Shown: in pieces, positions 7,813 to 16,489 of the stretch | Position numbering within the stretch: the stretch's first letter is position 1 | Layout of the letters: each line of letters starts with the position of its first letter | From: Bacillota bacterium | GTDB taxonomy: Bacteria > Bacillota > Clostridia > Christensenellales > Aristaeellaceae | Length of the DNA: 59,078 nucleotides | Reading direction: 5' to 3' | Assembly (NCBI GenBank): GCA_023411375.1 | Contig: JAEYOW010000029.1 | Span: forward strand, 1-59,078 | The notes under the pieces: generated by a model | What the model was told of the DNA's origin: nothing | The model's input: only the letters and a program-made list of their open reading frames with translations | Databases searched by the model: none | Translations under genes and position numbers: made by a program

Positions 7813-9278
7813 AGAAGCTCCTTGCAAAGCTCATGGCCAAATTCCGCCAGCCCAAATGGCGGCATGGCAAATTCAGCGCGCTTTTGATGGCCGGTTTCCT
7901 GACCTCCTGTGTCTTGGTGAACGTGGGCGTAAAGGCCCTGGAGGACGAATATGGCTGGCGCAGGGATTTCAGCTTCAACGGCTACGCCACCACCACCGAG
8001 GAGACCAAGGCCGCGCTCGACCGTCTTAATAGCGACGTGGAGCTTTACCTGCTTTATCAGAGCGGCGCGGAGGACGTACAAGTGCTCCAGGTGCTCAACC
8101 GTTATGCGGTTCTGTCCGACCGTGTCACCGTCATCCCGACGGATATCGCCAAAAACCCCGGCATCCTCACGCGCTTTCAGGGCGATTTGGATACCGCCCT
8201 GCAGGCTGACACCGTTGTGGTCAACTGCCCAGACACCGGCCGTTACAAGGTTCTCAGCTACGACGACTTCTTTACCCAGGGCTATAACATCGAGAAGGGG
8301 GCCTTCGAAATCGAGGGCCTTGCCTATGAGAAGGAGCTGACCGAATCCATCGGATACGTCACGCAGGAAAGCATCCCCACGCTCGGCATCCTGCAGGGAC
8401 ACGGCGAGCTTAGCGCCGAAACGCTTCAAAACCTTACCGCCTTTTTAAAAAGCAACAACTATGACAGCGCGACCGTTAACCTGATGGACGGCGGCACGCT
8501 GGACAATATTGATCTTCTGTTGATCGCCGACCCCCAGAAGGACTTGAGCGACGCGGAAGTTCAAACGATCAGCGCCTTCGCGCAGGCAGGCGGCAGTCTG
8601 TTTGTTATACGGGACTATACGGACCCCATTGTGGGCATGCCCAACTACTTCTCCCTGCTCAAAAGCTACGGCGTCGTGCCCCTGCCGGGCGTGGTCGTCG
8701 CAGGCGAGGAGGATGTGGGAAGCTACTATGGCGAGCGCATCTACCTGATGCCCTATATGAACGAGCTGGATATGACCCTGCCGCTGATTTCCGGCGGCCT
8801 GGACGTACTGCTGCTGGCGGGCGCAAGCGCTTTTGAAACGCCCGGAGAGGCCGACCAGAGCCTGAGCGTCAGCACGGTGCTCAAAACGGGTCCGAACGCT
8901 TACATTCGCGATCCCTCCGACGGCAAAACCACCATCGAAAGGCAGGAGGGAGACCGGACGGGCGAGCTCAGCCTGGCGCTGTACGCCCACCGCATGCACG
9001 CCACGGGCAACATAAGCCGCATGTTCGCCATCGGCAACAGCTCCGTCTTTACCGATGAATATGTGTATCAGCGCACTTTTAATGAGGAATTCATTTTGCA
9101 AGTTATGGGCGAGATGCTGCCGCAGACGTCCGTATCGCTGAACATCATGGCCTCGACAGCCTTCCGGCCCGCGTTGACCGTCGGCAGCCAGGCCGTAGGC
9201 GTGGCGCTGCTGGTGGCCGTGCCGCTGCTGGTCGTCATGTCCGCCCTGTGCGTGCTGCTGCCGCGCAGAAACCGCTAA
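7809..9278 (+). CDS. GldG-like ABC auxiliary membrane protein
   Basis: This 489-residue protein has one N-terminal helix (about residues 21-41) and one C-terminal helix (about 462-484). They enclose a large extracytoplasmic domain with the GldG/ABC_transp_aux features: LDRLNSDVELYLLY, TLGILQGHGE, LLLIADPQKDLSDAE and a FAIGNSSVF stretch. In Gld systems this subunit assembles with GldF. It overlaps the permease by four bases and precedes the DUF4340 gene, giving a coupled operon. The family assignment is strong; the transported substrate is not known. Confidence 0.88.
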   Translation: MKKLLAKLMAKFRQPKWRHGKFSALLMAGFLTSCVLVNVGVKALEDEYGWRRDFSFNGYATTTEETKAALDRLNSDVELYLLYQSGAEDVQVLQVLNRYAVLSDRVTVIPTDIAKNPGILTRFQGDLDTALQADTVVVNCPDTGRYKVLSYDDFFTQGYNIEKGAFEIEGLAYEKELTESIGYVTQESIPTLGILQGHGELSAETLQNLTAFLKSNNYDSATVNLMDGGTLDNIDLLLIADPQKDLSDAEVQTISAFAQAGGSLFVIRDYTDPIVGMPNYFSLLKSYGVVPLPGVVVAGEEDVGSYYGERIYLMPYMNELDMTLPLISGGLDVLLLAGASAFETPGEADQSLSVSTVLKTGPNAYIRDPSDGKTTIERQEGDRTGELSLALYAHRMHATGNISRMFAIGNSSVFTDEYVYQRTFNEEFILQVMGEMLPQTSVSLNIMASTAFRPALTVGSQAVGVALLVAVPLLVVMSALCVLLPRRNR

Positions 9279-9315
9279 CGCCCCGCTTATCCGCCCTTAT
9301 TAAGGAGGCCTGACC

Positions 9316-10842
9316 TTGCAACATCCGCCTAAGGTTGAGAAAAAACGCAGGAAAAACAGGCGCGTGCTTTCGCTGATTCTGTCGCTTGTATGCGCGTCGC
9401 TCGCCGCCGTCTTTGTGCTGCTATTGCCCGTTATCAAAGAGCGTTATCCGACCGACAGCCGGTCCTCCTCCATGCTAACCCTTACCTACCGCACCCTGGA
9501 CGAGGGGGATCGGGAGGCGCTTGAAAGCATCTCCGTTTTCCACATCGCCGGCGACAGCTATACGCTGCGCTATCAGAACGGCGCGTTGCTGCTGGAGCGG
9601 GACGGGGCCCTGCTGGACATCAACGATACCCATGCCAGTGAGCTGTTGAAGGCCGCTACGCAGATTTCCGTGGAGGATGTGGTTACGCAGGATGAGGCCG
9701 AGGTGGCGGAGTATCTTGGCGACATGGGGCTTGAGCCTCCGCAGACAACCGTGCGCGTGCGCTACCACGGCGGCCGGGAAGTAACCATCGAGATTGGCTC
9801 AAACGTTCCCGAAACCAGCTATTCATATTACCGCTGGTCGGGCGACGACGGCATTTACATGTGCGACGCGGGCATTAACGACGCCTTTTCTCTGACTGAA
9901 AACAGGCTGTTGCCCGTCGAGCAACCCGTATTGGAGAAAACCCTTATCGACCGTGTGGATCTCCAGCTCAAGGGGAGCGGCAAGCTCAGCATCGCCTTCT
10001 CCGCCGACAGCACGGGATGGGTTTCCGGCCTTCTCCGCGTGCCGTATACCTATCCTCTGAACGCCACTTCGACCAATGCGATTTTAACTGCGCTTGAAAA
10101 CTTCCGTCTTGGCACGCGCGAGGACGAAGTAAGCGATGAAAACAGAGCCTTTTATGGCTTTGACGACCCCCTGTGCGTGGTGGAAGTACACCAAAACGCC
10201 GGCTCGCGCGGCGCGGTCAACAGCGAGGGCCAGCTTGTGGCCGAGCTTGTGGAGGCTCAGTCCCTGCGCTTCACCATTGGCCGCGCGGAGGGCGATTATT
10301 TTTACACCTGCGAGTATGAGGGCAATTGCTATCTGATCAGCCGCTTTCTTGCCGCCAGCCTCGTCGGCGCAAATCCCACCAAGCTGATCACGCGTAACCC
10401 CGCCGACCTTGGGGGGGCGCCGCTAGCCTCGCTGACCGTGCAGACGGGCGCAGGCGCGTTGGACATCCGCATTGTGCGCACGGAACGCGTACTGCCTAAC
10501 AATCAACTGGAAACCGATCAAAATGGAAATCCCATGTATGATACCTCCGTCACCGCCAATGGGGAACCCATGACGACGGAGCAACTGGATGCACTGGTTG
10601 AGCGACTGGCGGCCCTGACCGTTTCGGGCGAGGTGGACGCGGAATGGTCGCCCGGCGGCGCTACGCCCCGCTGGCAGCTTATCCTGACCACCACGGGCGG
10701 CGCGACGCGCACCATCGCGGCCTACCCGATGGACGCGTTTTCGGACGCATTGGTGGTAGACGGCATCGTAAAGCATTACGCCCATGTGGAGGCGCTTGAA
10801 ATAGCGATGGCGGAATGGATGCCCAAGGCCCCCGAATCATAA
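9316..10842 (+). CDS. DUF4340 domain protein
   Basis: This 508-residue protein has a short basic N-terminus, one transmembrane helix (about residues 17-37) and a long extracytoplasmic region. It contains a DUF4340-like repeat of beta-rich units (ISVEDVVTQDEAEVAEYLGD, VRVRYHGGREVTIEIG). A TTG start is chosen because AAGGAGG lies 8 bases upstream. DUF4340 proteins commonly follow GldG-like genes in bacterial genomes, which fits here as the fourth gene of the ABC unit. Biochemical function is unknown; a periplasmic or wall-side accessory role is inferred. Confidence 0.85.
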   Translation: MQHPPKVEKKRRKNRRVLSLILSLVCASLAAVFVLLLPVIKERYPTDSRSSSMLTLTYRTLDEGDREALESISVFHIAGDSYTLRYQNGALLLERDGALLDINDTHASELLKAATQISVEDVVTQDEAEVAEYLGDMGLEPPQTTVRVRYHGGREVTIEIGSNVPETSYSYYRWSGDDGIYMCDAGINDAFSLTENRLLPVEQPVLEKTLIDRVDLQLKGSGKLSIAFSADSTGWVSGLLRVPYTYPLNATSTNAILTALENFRLGTREDEVSDENRAFYGFDDPLCVVEVHQNAGSRGAVNSEGQLVAELVEAQSLRFTIGRAEGDYFYTCEYEGNCYLISRFLAASLVGANPTKLITRNPADLGGAPLASLTVQTGAGALDIRIVRTERVLPNNQLETDQNGNPMYDTSVTANGEPMTTEQLDALVERLAALTVSGEVDAEWSPGGATPRWQLILTTTGGATRTIAAYPMDAFSDALVVDGIVKHYAHVEALEIAMAEWMPKAPES

Positions 10843-10884
10843 TCCGCATGGCGAAACGCGATTTTTTCGGCAGGCCGGACGGCC

Positions 10885-11466
10885 TCAGCCTTTTTTTCGT
10901 AAGGCCGTAAACCGGGGCGCATATCCCGAACCGGCGCGCTTCCAAAAAACCATCCAGCCTGCCAGCGCGCCCAGGGTGTTCATCAGAACGTCGTCCACGT
11001 CGCTGATTCCAGTGGCAAAGCCCCATTGCGCCAGTTCAATCGCCGCGGAAAGGCAGGCCGCCGCGACCGCTATGCCGCCTGTGCCGCGCAGCCGGCGCGA
11101 CGCCCGTGGCGCAAGCGCCCCAAAGGGAATAAACCACAGCATATTGCCGATCACATGATAGCAAAACCGCCAGAGGCCGCCTTGCCATTCGCCAAGCGTC
11201 GTTTTGAGCGGGATTAACTGGACCGTGGCGGCCGTCCGGCTTGCCGCCGGGCTGGAAAGGAAAGTGCGGAAATCTCGGATCACCGTGATTTGCACCAGCG
11301 CGGCAAGGTAAACCACCAGCGCCAGCCGCCACCAAAACGCCCTTTTATCCGGCCAAACGCCGTTTTTCCGGCTGGCGATCAGGCTGCCCGCCGCCCAACA
11401 CGCGCCGGCCAAAAGCGCGAATACCGCGGCACGCCCGCAATACAGCAAAACCTGTTCAGGAGCCAT
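10885..11466 (-). CDS. VanZ-like membrane protein
   Basis: This is a 193-residue VanZ-family protein with about five hydrophobic helices. The core pattern LIPLKTTLGEW...VIGNMLWFIPFG...ISDVDDVLMNTLG is diagnostic. VanZ gives low-level teicoplanin resistance in enterococci, but most relatives have no known role. The start at MAPEQ is preferred over an upstream ATG at 11535 because the latter lies inside a long inverted repeat and lacks an RBS. It is the last gene of a minus-strand run behind the AI-2E-type permease. Confidence 0.85.
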   Translation of the reverse strand: MAPEQVLLYCGRAAVFALLAGACWAAGSLIASRKNGVWPDKRAFWWRLALVVYLAALVQITVIRDFRTFLSSPAASRTAATVQLIPLKTTLGEWQGGLWRFCYHVIGNMLWFIPFGALAPRASRRLRGTGGIAVAAACLSAAIELAQWGFATGISDVDDVLMNTLGALAGWMVFWKRAGSGYAPRFTALRKKG

Positions 11467-11487
11467 CCTGCGTTTTTCCCACCTTAT

Positions 11488-11539
11488 GCGAATGCCAATC
11501 TTTAACGCCCCGTGAACGGCAGTTAAGATTGGCATTCGC
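11488..11539 (-). terminator. Long inverted repeat after AI-2E permease gene
   Basis: GCGAATGCCAATCTT (11488-11502) and AAGATTGGCATTCGC (11525-11539) are 15-bp perfect arms with a 22-nt loop. They begin just after the permease stop codon. There is no T-run, so it may act as an attenuator, mRNA-end stabiliser or processing site before vanZ. Confidence 0.55.
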
Positions 11540-11540
11540 G

Positions 11541-12686
11541 TTATTCTTCTGTTCCCGCCGCGGGCATATCCGCCAGCGCCTTCGCGCGCGCGGCCTCGTC
11601 CGCTTCCAATACCACCTTGAGGATATTCAGCAGCACCGGGCCTGCCAGCAATCCCAAAAAGCCCAGCATTCGGTAGCCCGCGTACATGGCGATCATCGTC
11701 GCCAGGGGATACAGGCCAAGATTTTTACCGACGATGCGCGGCTCGAACACCTGCCGGATGACAATTGTGCCCACGTACATACACGCCATGAAGATACCCG
11801 TGCCGATATCGCCCGTCACGAAGCCCAAAATACTCGACGGGATCAGGAAAAGCCCCGCGCCAAGCACGGGCAGGGCGTCCGCCACGCCAATTACAACGCC
11901 GATCAGCAACCCGTAGCGGATGCCGAAAATCGTAAACGCCAGCACCAGAAACATCGTGATAATCAGCGATACTGTCAGCTGGCTCTTGATTTGTCCAAAA
12001 AGCGCCTTAAACAGGTTGGTTTTGATGATGCGGCTGTGACGGCGGACATCCTTGGGAAACGTCCGGTGGAAAAACGCCATGATACGCGCCTTGTCCGCCG
12101 TCATGTAATAGGTGCCCATGATGGTGAGCACAATGCTCAACAGCACGTTGGGGATAGACATTGCGGTGCTCCAGGCCCCGGAGGTCAGCATGGCCGAAAG
12201 CGTCCCCGCCCACTTGACCAAATTTTGGCCGAGTGTGGAAAAAGCGCTGTTAAGCATGTCAAGCACATAGGCGGGCAGAATGCTCTGGTATTGGCTGTAG
12301 AGGTTTTTCACATAGGGAAAGGCGACGTCGCTCAGCCAAGTGATGGCCTGCGGCGCGCTTCTCACAAGGCTCATCAGCTCATGGCCCAAGCGGTTGAACA
12401 CAACCGTTACCACCGCGCCGACAACGCCAAACAGCAGCAGCATGCCAATAAGCGTCGCGGCCGTTCTGCCAAGCCGGATGCGCTCAAGCCAGCCGGTCGC
12501 AACGCGCACGAAGGGTTCCAGCATCAGTGAAAAGATGAGCGCGATCAAAAACGGCCAGCAATAGGGAAAAAGGAGCACAAACACGATGGCCGCCAGAATG
12601 GTCAGCGCGATCAGCACGCACTTGCGCGGGATACCGTTCATCTGCCTGTTCCATTCCGTCAGTTTCTGCATCATGGTGCTATACAT
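11541..12686 (-). CDS. AI-2E family transporter (YtvI/PerM-like)
   Basis: This 381-residue polytopic membrane protein has the family layout of eight helices with a long region between the N-terminal and C-terminal sets. It carries VVIGVADALPVLGAGLFLIP and FEPRIVGKNLGLYPL, both family hallmarks. In Firmicutes this branch includes the sporulation-associated YtvI; other members export signals or ions, so the substrate is unresolved. It overlaps the preceding glycosylase gene by eight bases. A second paralogue sits two genes upstream in the same operon. Confidence 0.88.
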   Translation of the reverse strand: MYSTMMQKLTEWNRQMNGIPRKCVLIALTILAAIVFVLLFPYCWPFLIALIFSLMLEPFVRVATGWLERIRLGRTAATLIGMLLLFGVVGAVVTVVFNRLGHELMSLVRSAPQAITWLSDVAFPYVKNLYSQYQSILPAYVLDMLNSAFSTLGQNLVKWAGTLSAMLTSGAWSTAMSIPNVLLSIVLTIMGTYYMTADKARIMAFFHRTFPKDVRRHSRIIKTNLFKALFGQIKSQLTVSLIITMFLVLAFTIFGIRYGLLIGVVIGVADALPVLGAGLFLIPSSILGFVTGDIGTGIFMACMYVGTIVIRQVFEPRIVGKNLGLYPLATMIAMYAGYRMLGFLGLLAGPVLLNILKVVLEADEAARAKALADMPAAGTEE

Positions 12687-13269
12687 GGTTCACCCCCTCC
12701 TGGTCATGCCCGCGTCCGGGATGGCGGAAGCAGGCCGTTTCATGATCGTTTACAACGCCTACGGCCTGAAGGTAGCTGTACAACGTAACGGAGCCCATGT
12801 ATTTCATACCCCGCTTCTTCATATCGCGCGCCATACGGTCGCTCAGCTCCGTAGTGGCGCGCGGCTCGTCCGTCAGGTTTATCACCGGGCCGCCGCCCGT
12901 AAAGCTATACAGATAGTCCGCGAAGCTGCCAAATTCCCTTTGTATTTCCAGGAAACACCGCGCGTTCACAATCGCGCCTTCAATCTTTCGGCGGCAACGA
13001 ACAATACCCGCGTCGTCCAAAAGCGCGGTGATTTTATCCTCGCCGTAAGCCGCGATTTTATGCGCGTCGAACCGGTCGAACGCCCGGCGGAAATTCTCGC
13101 GCTTCCTCAAAATCACATACCAGGAAAGCCCGGCCTGAAAAGCCTCCAGCAAAAGCATTTCATACAGCTTTTGATCGTCAAAAACCTGAACGCCCCACTC
13201 CTCGTCATGATAGCGTTCCATCAGCTCGCCGCGCGCCCATGCGCATCTTCTAAGTTCATTTCCCCGCAT
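12679..13269 (-). CDS. tag: DNA-3-methyladenine glycosylase I
   Basis: This 196-residue Tag protein removes 3-methyladenine from alkylated DNA. The zinc site is complete: Cys9 (RRCAW), His21 (ERYHDEEWG), His176 and Cys180 (NDHETACFRH). The FQAGLSWYVILRKRENFRRAF segment forms the helix-hairpin-helix substrate region. It overlaps both neighbouring AI-2E-type permease genes (14 and 8 bases), so the three are translated from one message. The functional link between a repair enzyme and two permeases is unexplained. Confidence 0.95.
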   Translation of the reverse strand: MRGNELRRCAWARGELMERYHDEEWGVQVFDDQKLYEMLLLEAFQAGLSWYVILRKRENFRRAFDRFDAHKIAAYGEDKITALLDDAGIVRCRRKIEGAIVNARCFLEIQREFGSFADYLYSFTGGGPVINLTDEPRATTELSDRMARDMKKRGMKYMGSVTLYSYLQAVGVVNDHETACFRHPGRGHDQEGVNHV

Positions 13270-14419
13270 CGGCCATTTCCCCCCGCCCGCGCTGCCAGCG
13301 CGCGGTCATATGGGTAAAGATCATTCTTATATCGCCGATGACGCCGTCAAACAGCTTCGAACGAACCGCGCTGACCAGCACCACCATCACGATCGGGCCT
13401 AAAATAAGGCCGATCACGCCGCCCATGCGCATACCCACGAACATACCTATCAAGGAAAGCAGGGGCGAAACGCCCAAATTGCTGCCCAAAAGCGCGGGCT
13501 CCGTCACGCGCCTAAGCAGCGAATAACCCAAATAAAGCCCCAAAACCAGCCAGCCGTTGCGCGACGCACCCACGATGAAGCAAACGATGCTCCAGGGAAT
13601 GTACAGCGTACCGCACCCAAATTGCGGTATCAGCTCCAGCAGCGCCGCAAGGAAGCCGATGAGGAAAGCATATTCAAATCCGACGGACTGAAAGAACACC
13701 CACGATATCAACAGCGTCAGCAATGAAAACAGGAGCTGCACCCTGATGTAGCCCGTCATCCCCCGCCCGGCGGACTGGCGCAGCATGCGGATGCTGCCCT
13801 CGCCCGTCGTGCTTCGGTCCTTTGTAAAAAAAAGCTGAATCCGGTCATACCGGTTGGTAATAAAGATCATACCCAGGATAAGAAAATTCGCGTAGATAAA
13901 CGCGTATGGCAGGCCGGCAGCAAAGGAAACCACGTAGTTGACGAGATTTCCGGCCAGAGCCATGCCCGCGTCGCTCAACGCTTTAAACGCGCTGTCCAGC
14001 GAGGCGCGAATCGTGCTGCCAATGCTCTCCGGCATCGACTGCGCCATGCCCAGCAGCTTATTGGTCGCCGTCTGCAACAGCCCGACAACGCTGGATACGA
14101 TGGTCTGCGCGTTTTCGCCCGCGCTGACGAGCTGAACCACCACAAAAGAGATGAACCAGTACAGCAAAACAAACGCGACCACCACCACCAGCGTCACCCA
14201 CAGGGCCACGGCAAGGCCCCGCTTCATATGCAGCTTATTCTGCGCAAACCGGATTGCCGGCTGAAGCATCGCCGCTACCGCGAGCCCGATGAGAAAGGGG
14301 GAGAACAGGTTCCATATTTCGGGCACGAGCACCACCACGAATACGACGGTAAGCGCCGCGAACACGCACCTCCAGAGCATCCGCTCCACCGCAAAGCGCA
14401 CGGGTATGTTTTTCTGCAT
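13256..14419 (-). CDS. AI-2E family transporter, second paralogue
   Basis: This 387-residue protein belongs to the same family as the product at 11541-12686. It has an N-terminal helix pair (FAALTVVFVVVLVPEIW...FLIGLAVAAMLQPAI), a central variable region and the C-terminal LELIPQFGCGTLYIPWS and PALLGSNLGVSPLLSLIGM motifs. Sequence similarity between the two copies is limited outside these motifs, so the duplication looks old. It is the first gene of the permease-tag-permease-vanZ run. The role is unknown beyond membrane transport. Confidence 0.87.
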   Translation of the reverse strand: MQKNIPVRFAVERMLWRCVFAALTVVFVVVLVPEIWNLFSPFLIGLAVAAMLQPAIRFAQNKLHMKRGLAVALWVTLVVVVAFVLLYWFISFVVVQLVSAGENAQTIVSSVVGLLQTATNKLLGMAQSMPESIGSTIRASLDSAFKALSDAGMALAGNLVNYVVSFAAGLPYAFIYANFLILGMIFITNRYDRIQLFFTKDRSTTGEGSIRMLRQSAGRGMTGYIRVQLLFSLLTLLISWVFFQSVGFEYAFLIGFLAALLELIPQFGCGTLYIPWSIVCFIVGASRNGWLVLGLYLGYSLLRRVTEPALLGSNLGVSPLLSLIGMFVGMRMGGVIGLILGPIVMVVLVSAVRSKLFDGVIGDIRMIFTHMTARWQRGRGEMADAGK

Positions 14420-14474
14420 GGGCCTAACCCCCTTTCTTCAGGCCAGCCGTTATGGCGGATGTGTCGCGTCACGA

Positions 14475-15314
14475 TCAGAAACGTCCGCCGCCGCCGCCAT
14501 GGCTTGTGCCGCTGCTTCCTGTGTGCACGCCGCTTCCCCCGCTGCCGCCAAAGCCGCCGCCGCTGCCGCCGGAGGGCGGATCGGCCTTGCGGGTGCGCGT
14601 TGTGGTGGTGCGAAGGTAATCATCGGCCCTGTCCGTAATCCGCACGGCGCTGTTTTCACGGAAACTATAATCGTATGTGCTGCCCTTGAGCTTGTAGCGG
14701 CTTTTGACCGTGGCGACGAAGCAAAACCCGACCACGGCCGCGATTGCCAGGCATACCAGCATTTCTGCGGACGTAAGCGCCTTATGCCGGGCGGTCAGCC
14801 GTTCGCCCGTCACCACGTCGTAACGGTACTGGCCTTCCGGGATGCCTTTGTTGATATAGGAGCGGACGGTATCGATCATTCGAAAGGCCGCCTGTGCGTA
14901 ATCTCCGCGGCTTAAATCGCCCTTGCATGTTTCGATCGCGTTCTGGATGCGTTCATCCGTCATGTAGTCGATCATTTTTCCCGTGGTGGAGATATAATGC
15001 CAGCGCTCGTACATGTCGATATAGTACAATATGCCGCTGTTCTCACCGTCCAGCCCAAAGCCGCCGCGGTCGTAAAACTCGTCGGCAATCTGCTGCTGGC
15101 TTGCGTCGCCATGCGCCTCGTCGGAGGTCACAATGACGAAATCCATCCCCGTATCCTTTTGAAACCGTTCAATTTCTCCGGCAAGTTCTTTTTCCTCGGA
15201 GGCGGAGAACAGCTCCGCCCGGTCATAGACGCGCGTGCCGTCGGCCAGCGCGGGGGCGCAGACGAGCGCCAGCATCAGCGCGGCAAGCAAAACAGCGGTG
15301 AGCCCGCGTTTCAT
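14475..15314 (-). CDS. TPM-domain secreted/membrane protein
   Basis: A signal peptide (MKRGLTAVLLAALMLALVCAPALA) is followed by a TPM (DUF477) domain beginning VYDRAELFSASEEKELAGEI, with ILYYIDMYERWHYISTTG inside. Then come one transmembrane helix (about residues 182-200), a short basic region and a Gly/Ser-rich tail ending HGGGGGRF. TPM proteins are envelope proteins of uncertain function; one is linked to photosystem repair in plants. The ATG at 15314 is favoured because AGAGAGG is nine bases before it, whereas the ATG at 15323 abuts the RBS. The zinc-ribbon protein gene lies 20 bases upstream. Confidence 0.85.
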   Translation of the reverse strand: MKRGLTAVLLAALMLALVCAPALADGTRVYDRAELFSASEEKELAGEIERFQKDTGMDFVIVTSDEAHGDASQQQIADEFYDRGGFGLDGENSGILYYIDMYERWHYISTTGKMIDYMTDERIQNAIETCKGDLSRGDYAQAAFRMIDTVRSYINKGIPEGQYRYDVVTGERLTARHKALTSAEMLVCLAIAAVVGFCFVATVKSRYKLKGSTYDYSFRENSAVRITDRADDYLRTTTTRTRKADPPSGGSGGGFGGSGGSGVHTGSSGTSHGGGGGRF

Positions 15315-15343
15315 CGCAATCATCCTCTCTGAAATAAATACAC

Positions 15344-16405
15344 TTAAAACAGGAAATAGCTCATGATGCAGCCGACAACAAACACGGCGGCTCCAATAAT
15401 CCCGCCGGTCAGGTAGAGCTTGCCCTTATTGATGGGCAGCTTGCCGCAGACCTCTCCCGTGCGTCCGTTCATGGCATAATAATAGGGATTTTCCTTGTCC
15501 TGCCGGTTGGGATAGGTCAATATCCAGGTGGGCAGAAGGACATATTTTGTCGTCAGCTTTTTTATTTTTGCCGAAGCGCTCACGTTATAGCTGGCGTAGT
15601 GGATATCGTCCGTCAGCATTGGTTCCACATAGCCTTCGACCTCGTTTTTCACATCTTCGGTGATAGAATCAGCGCCGATGTCGCGCCGTTCGGCAAGAAA
15701 GCCGGAAAGATACGCGCCCGAGAACGGCTTGACCTCCTCCAGCGGGAAGGGATGGATACCGTCGGACAGCTTGCGGTTGACGCTGGAAAGGGCGGGACGC
15801 ATGATGTTTTCAAACGTCATATCCGCCTCGCGGCGCACGTGGTAATGCTCCGTGTTGGTAATGACATACTTGGGCGTATCCACCACGCTTGTGTTGCGGC
15901 CTTCGCCGTCGATCACGCCTTCCAGTTCGCATGTGGCGACAAAGTGCGGATAGTACACGCCGGACATCGTCTGAACCTCGGCCTCGCTGAAAAAGCCCTC
16001 GGGCACAAATTTTTTGCTTTTAACCCAATTCATGAAAGCCTCCACCGCCTTTTCCTTGCTGACGGTAAAGGGCAGCACGCTGTCCGGCCTCATATCGGCG
16101 TTAAGCTTTCCCTGAAGCACTACAGGGTTATGGCAATAGTAGCAATGGGTAGCGACGGTCGTTTCATCCGTCATAATCTGGCTGCCGCAGCTCGGGCAAT
16201 GGTACGCGACCTGCTGCGTTCCGTCCGAAGCCTGTTCCCGCGCTTGCGGCTCCTGCCCGGCGTCGCGCTCATATTCCTCCGCCTTTTTTAACAGCTGCTT
16301 TTCGTCATAGGACGAGCTGCAAAAGGGGCACTCCCATTTCTGCGTATCAGGCTCAAACGCCAGATACGCGCCGCAGCTTGGGCATTTGTAGGTTACACCC
16401 GCCAT
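15344..16405 (-). CDS. Membrane-anchored double zinc-ribbon protein
   Basis: This 353-residue protein carries two four-cysteine ribbons at the N-terminus: C8, C11, C26, C29 and C70, C73, C88, C91 (CPSCG repeats). A helical linker rich in Glu and Gln separates them. A long middle domain of about 220 residues and a single C-terminal helix (TGGIIGAAVFVVGCIMSYFLF region) follow. Similar proteins are often annotated as TFIIB-type zinc ribbon or PriA-like and co-occur with TPM proteins, as here. Function is unknown; the ribbons face the cytoplasm if the tail anchors it. Independent of PriA helicase, as no helicase motifs are present. Confidence 0.75.
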   Translation of the reverse strand: MAGVTYKCPSCGAYLAFEPDTQKWECPFCSSSYDEKQLLKKAEEYERDAGQEPQAREQASDGTQQVAYHCPSCGSQIMTDETTVATHCYYCHNPVVLQGKLNADMRPDSVLPFTVSKEKAVEAFMNWVKSKKFVPEGFFSEAEVQTMSGVYYPHFVATCELEGVIDGEGRNTSVVDTPKYVITNTEHYHVRREADMTFENIMRPALSSVNRKLSDGIHPFPLEEVKPFSGAYLSGFLAERRDIGADSITEDVKNEVEGYVEPMLTDDIHYASYNVSASAKIKKLTTKYVLLPTWILTYPNRQDKENPYYYAMNGRTGEVCGKLPINKGKLYLTGGIIGAAVFVVGCIMSYFLF

Positions 16406-16489
16406 ATGCTCACCTCATTCATTCATCATTGCGAATCATCCGAAACAACGGCTTGATTATACCATGCTTCCGGCAAATTGACAACGCGC

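Noticed and set aside
11467..11535. N-terminal extension of VanZ
   Set aside because: The upstream ATG sits in the inverted repeat, has no RBS and adds a segment not seen in VanZ proteins.
11529..12530. 333-codon plus-strand frame rich in His, Arg and Gln
   Set aside because: It is antisense to the clear AI-2E-type permease gene, has no RBS, and its composition is that of a shadow frame.
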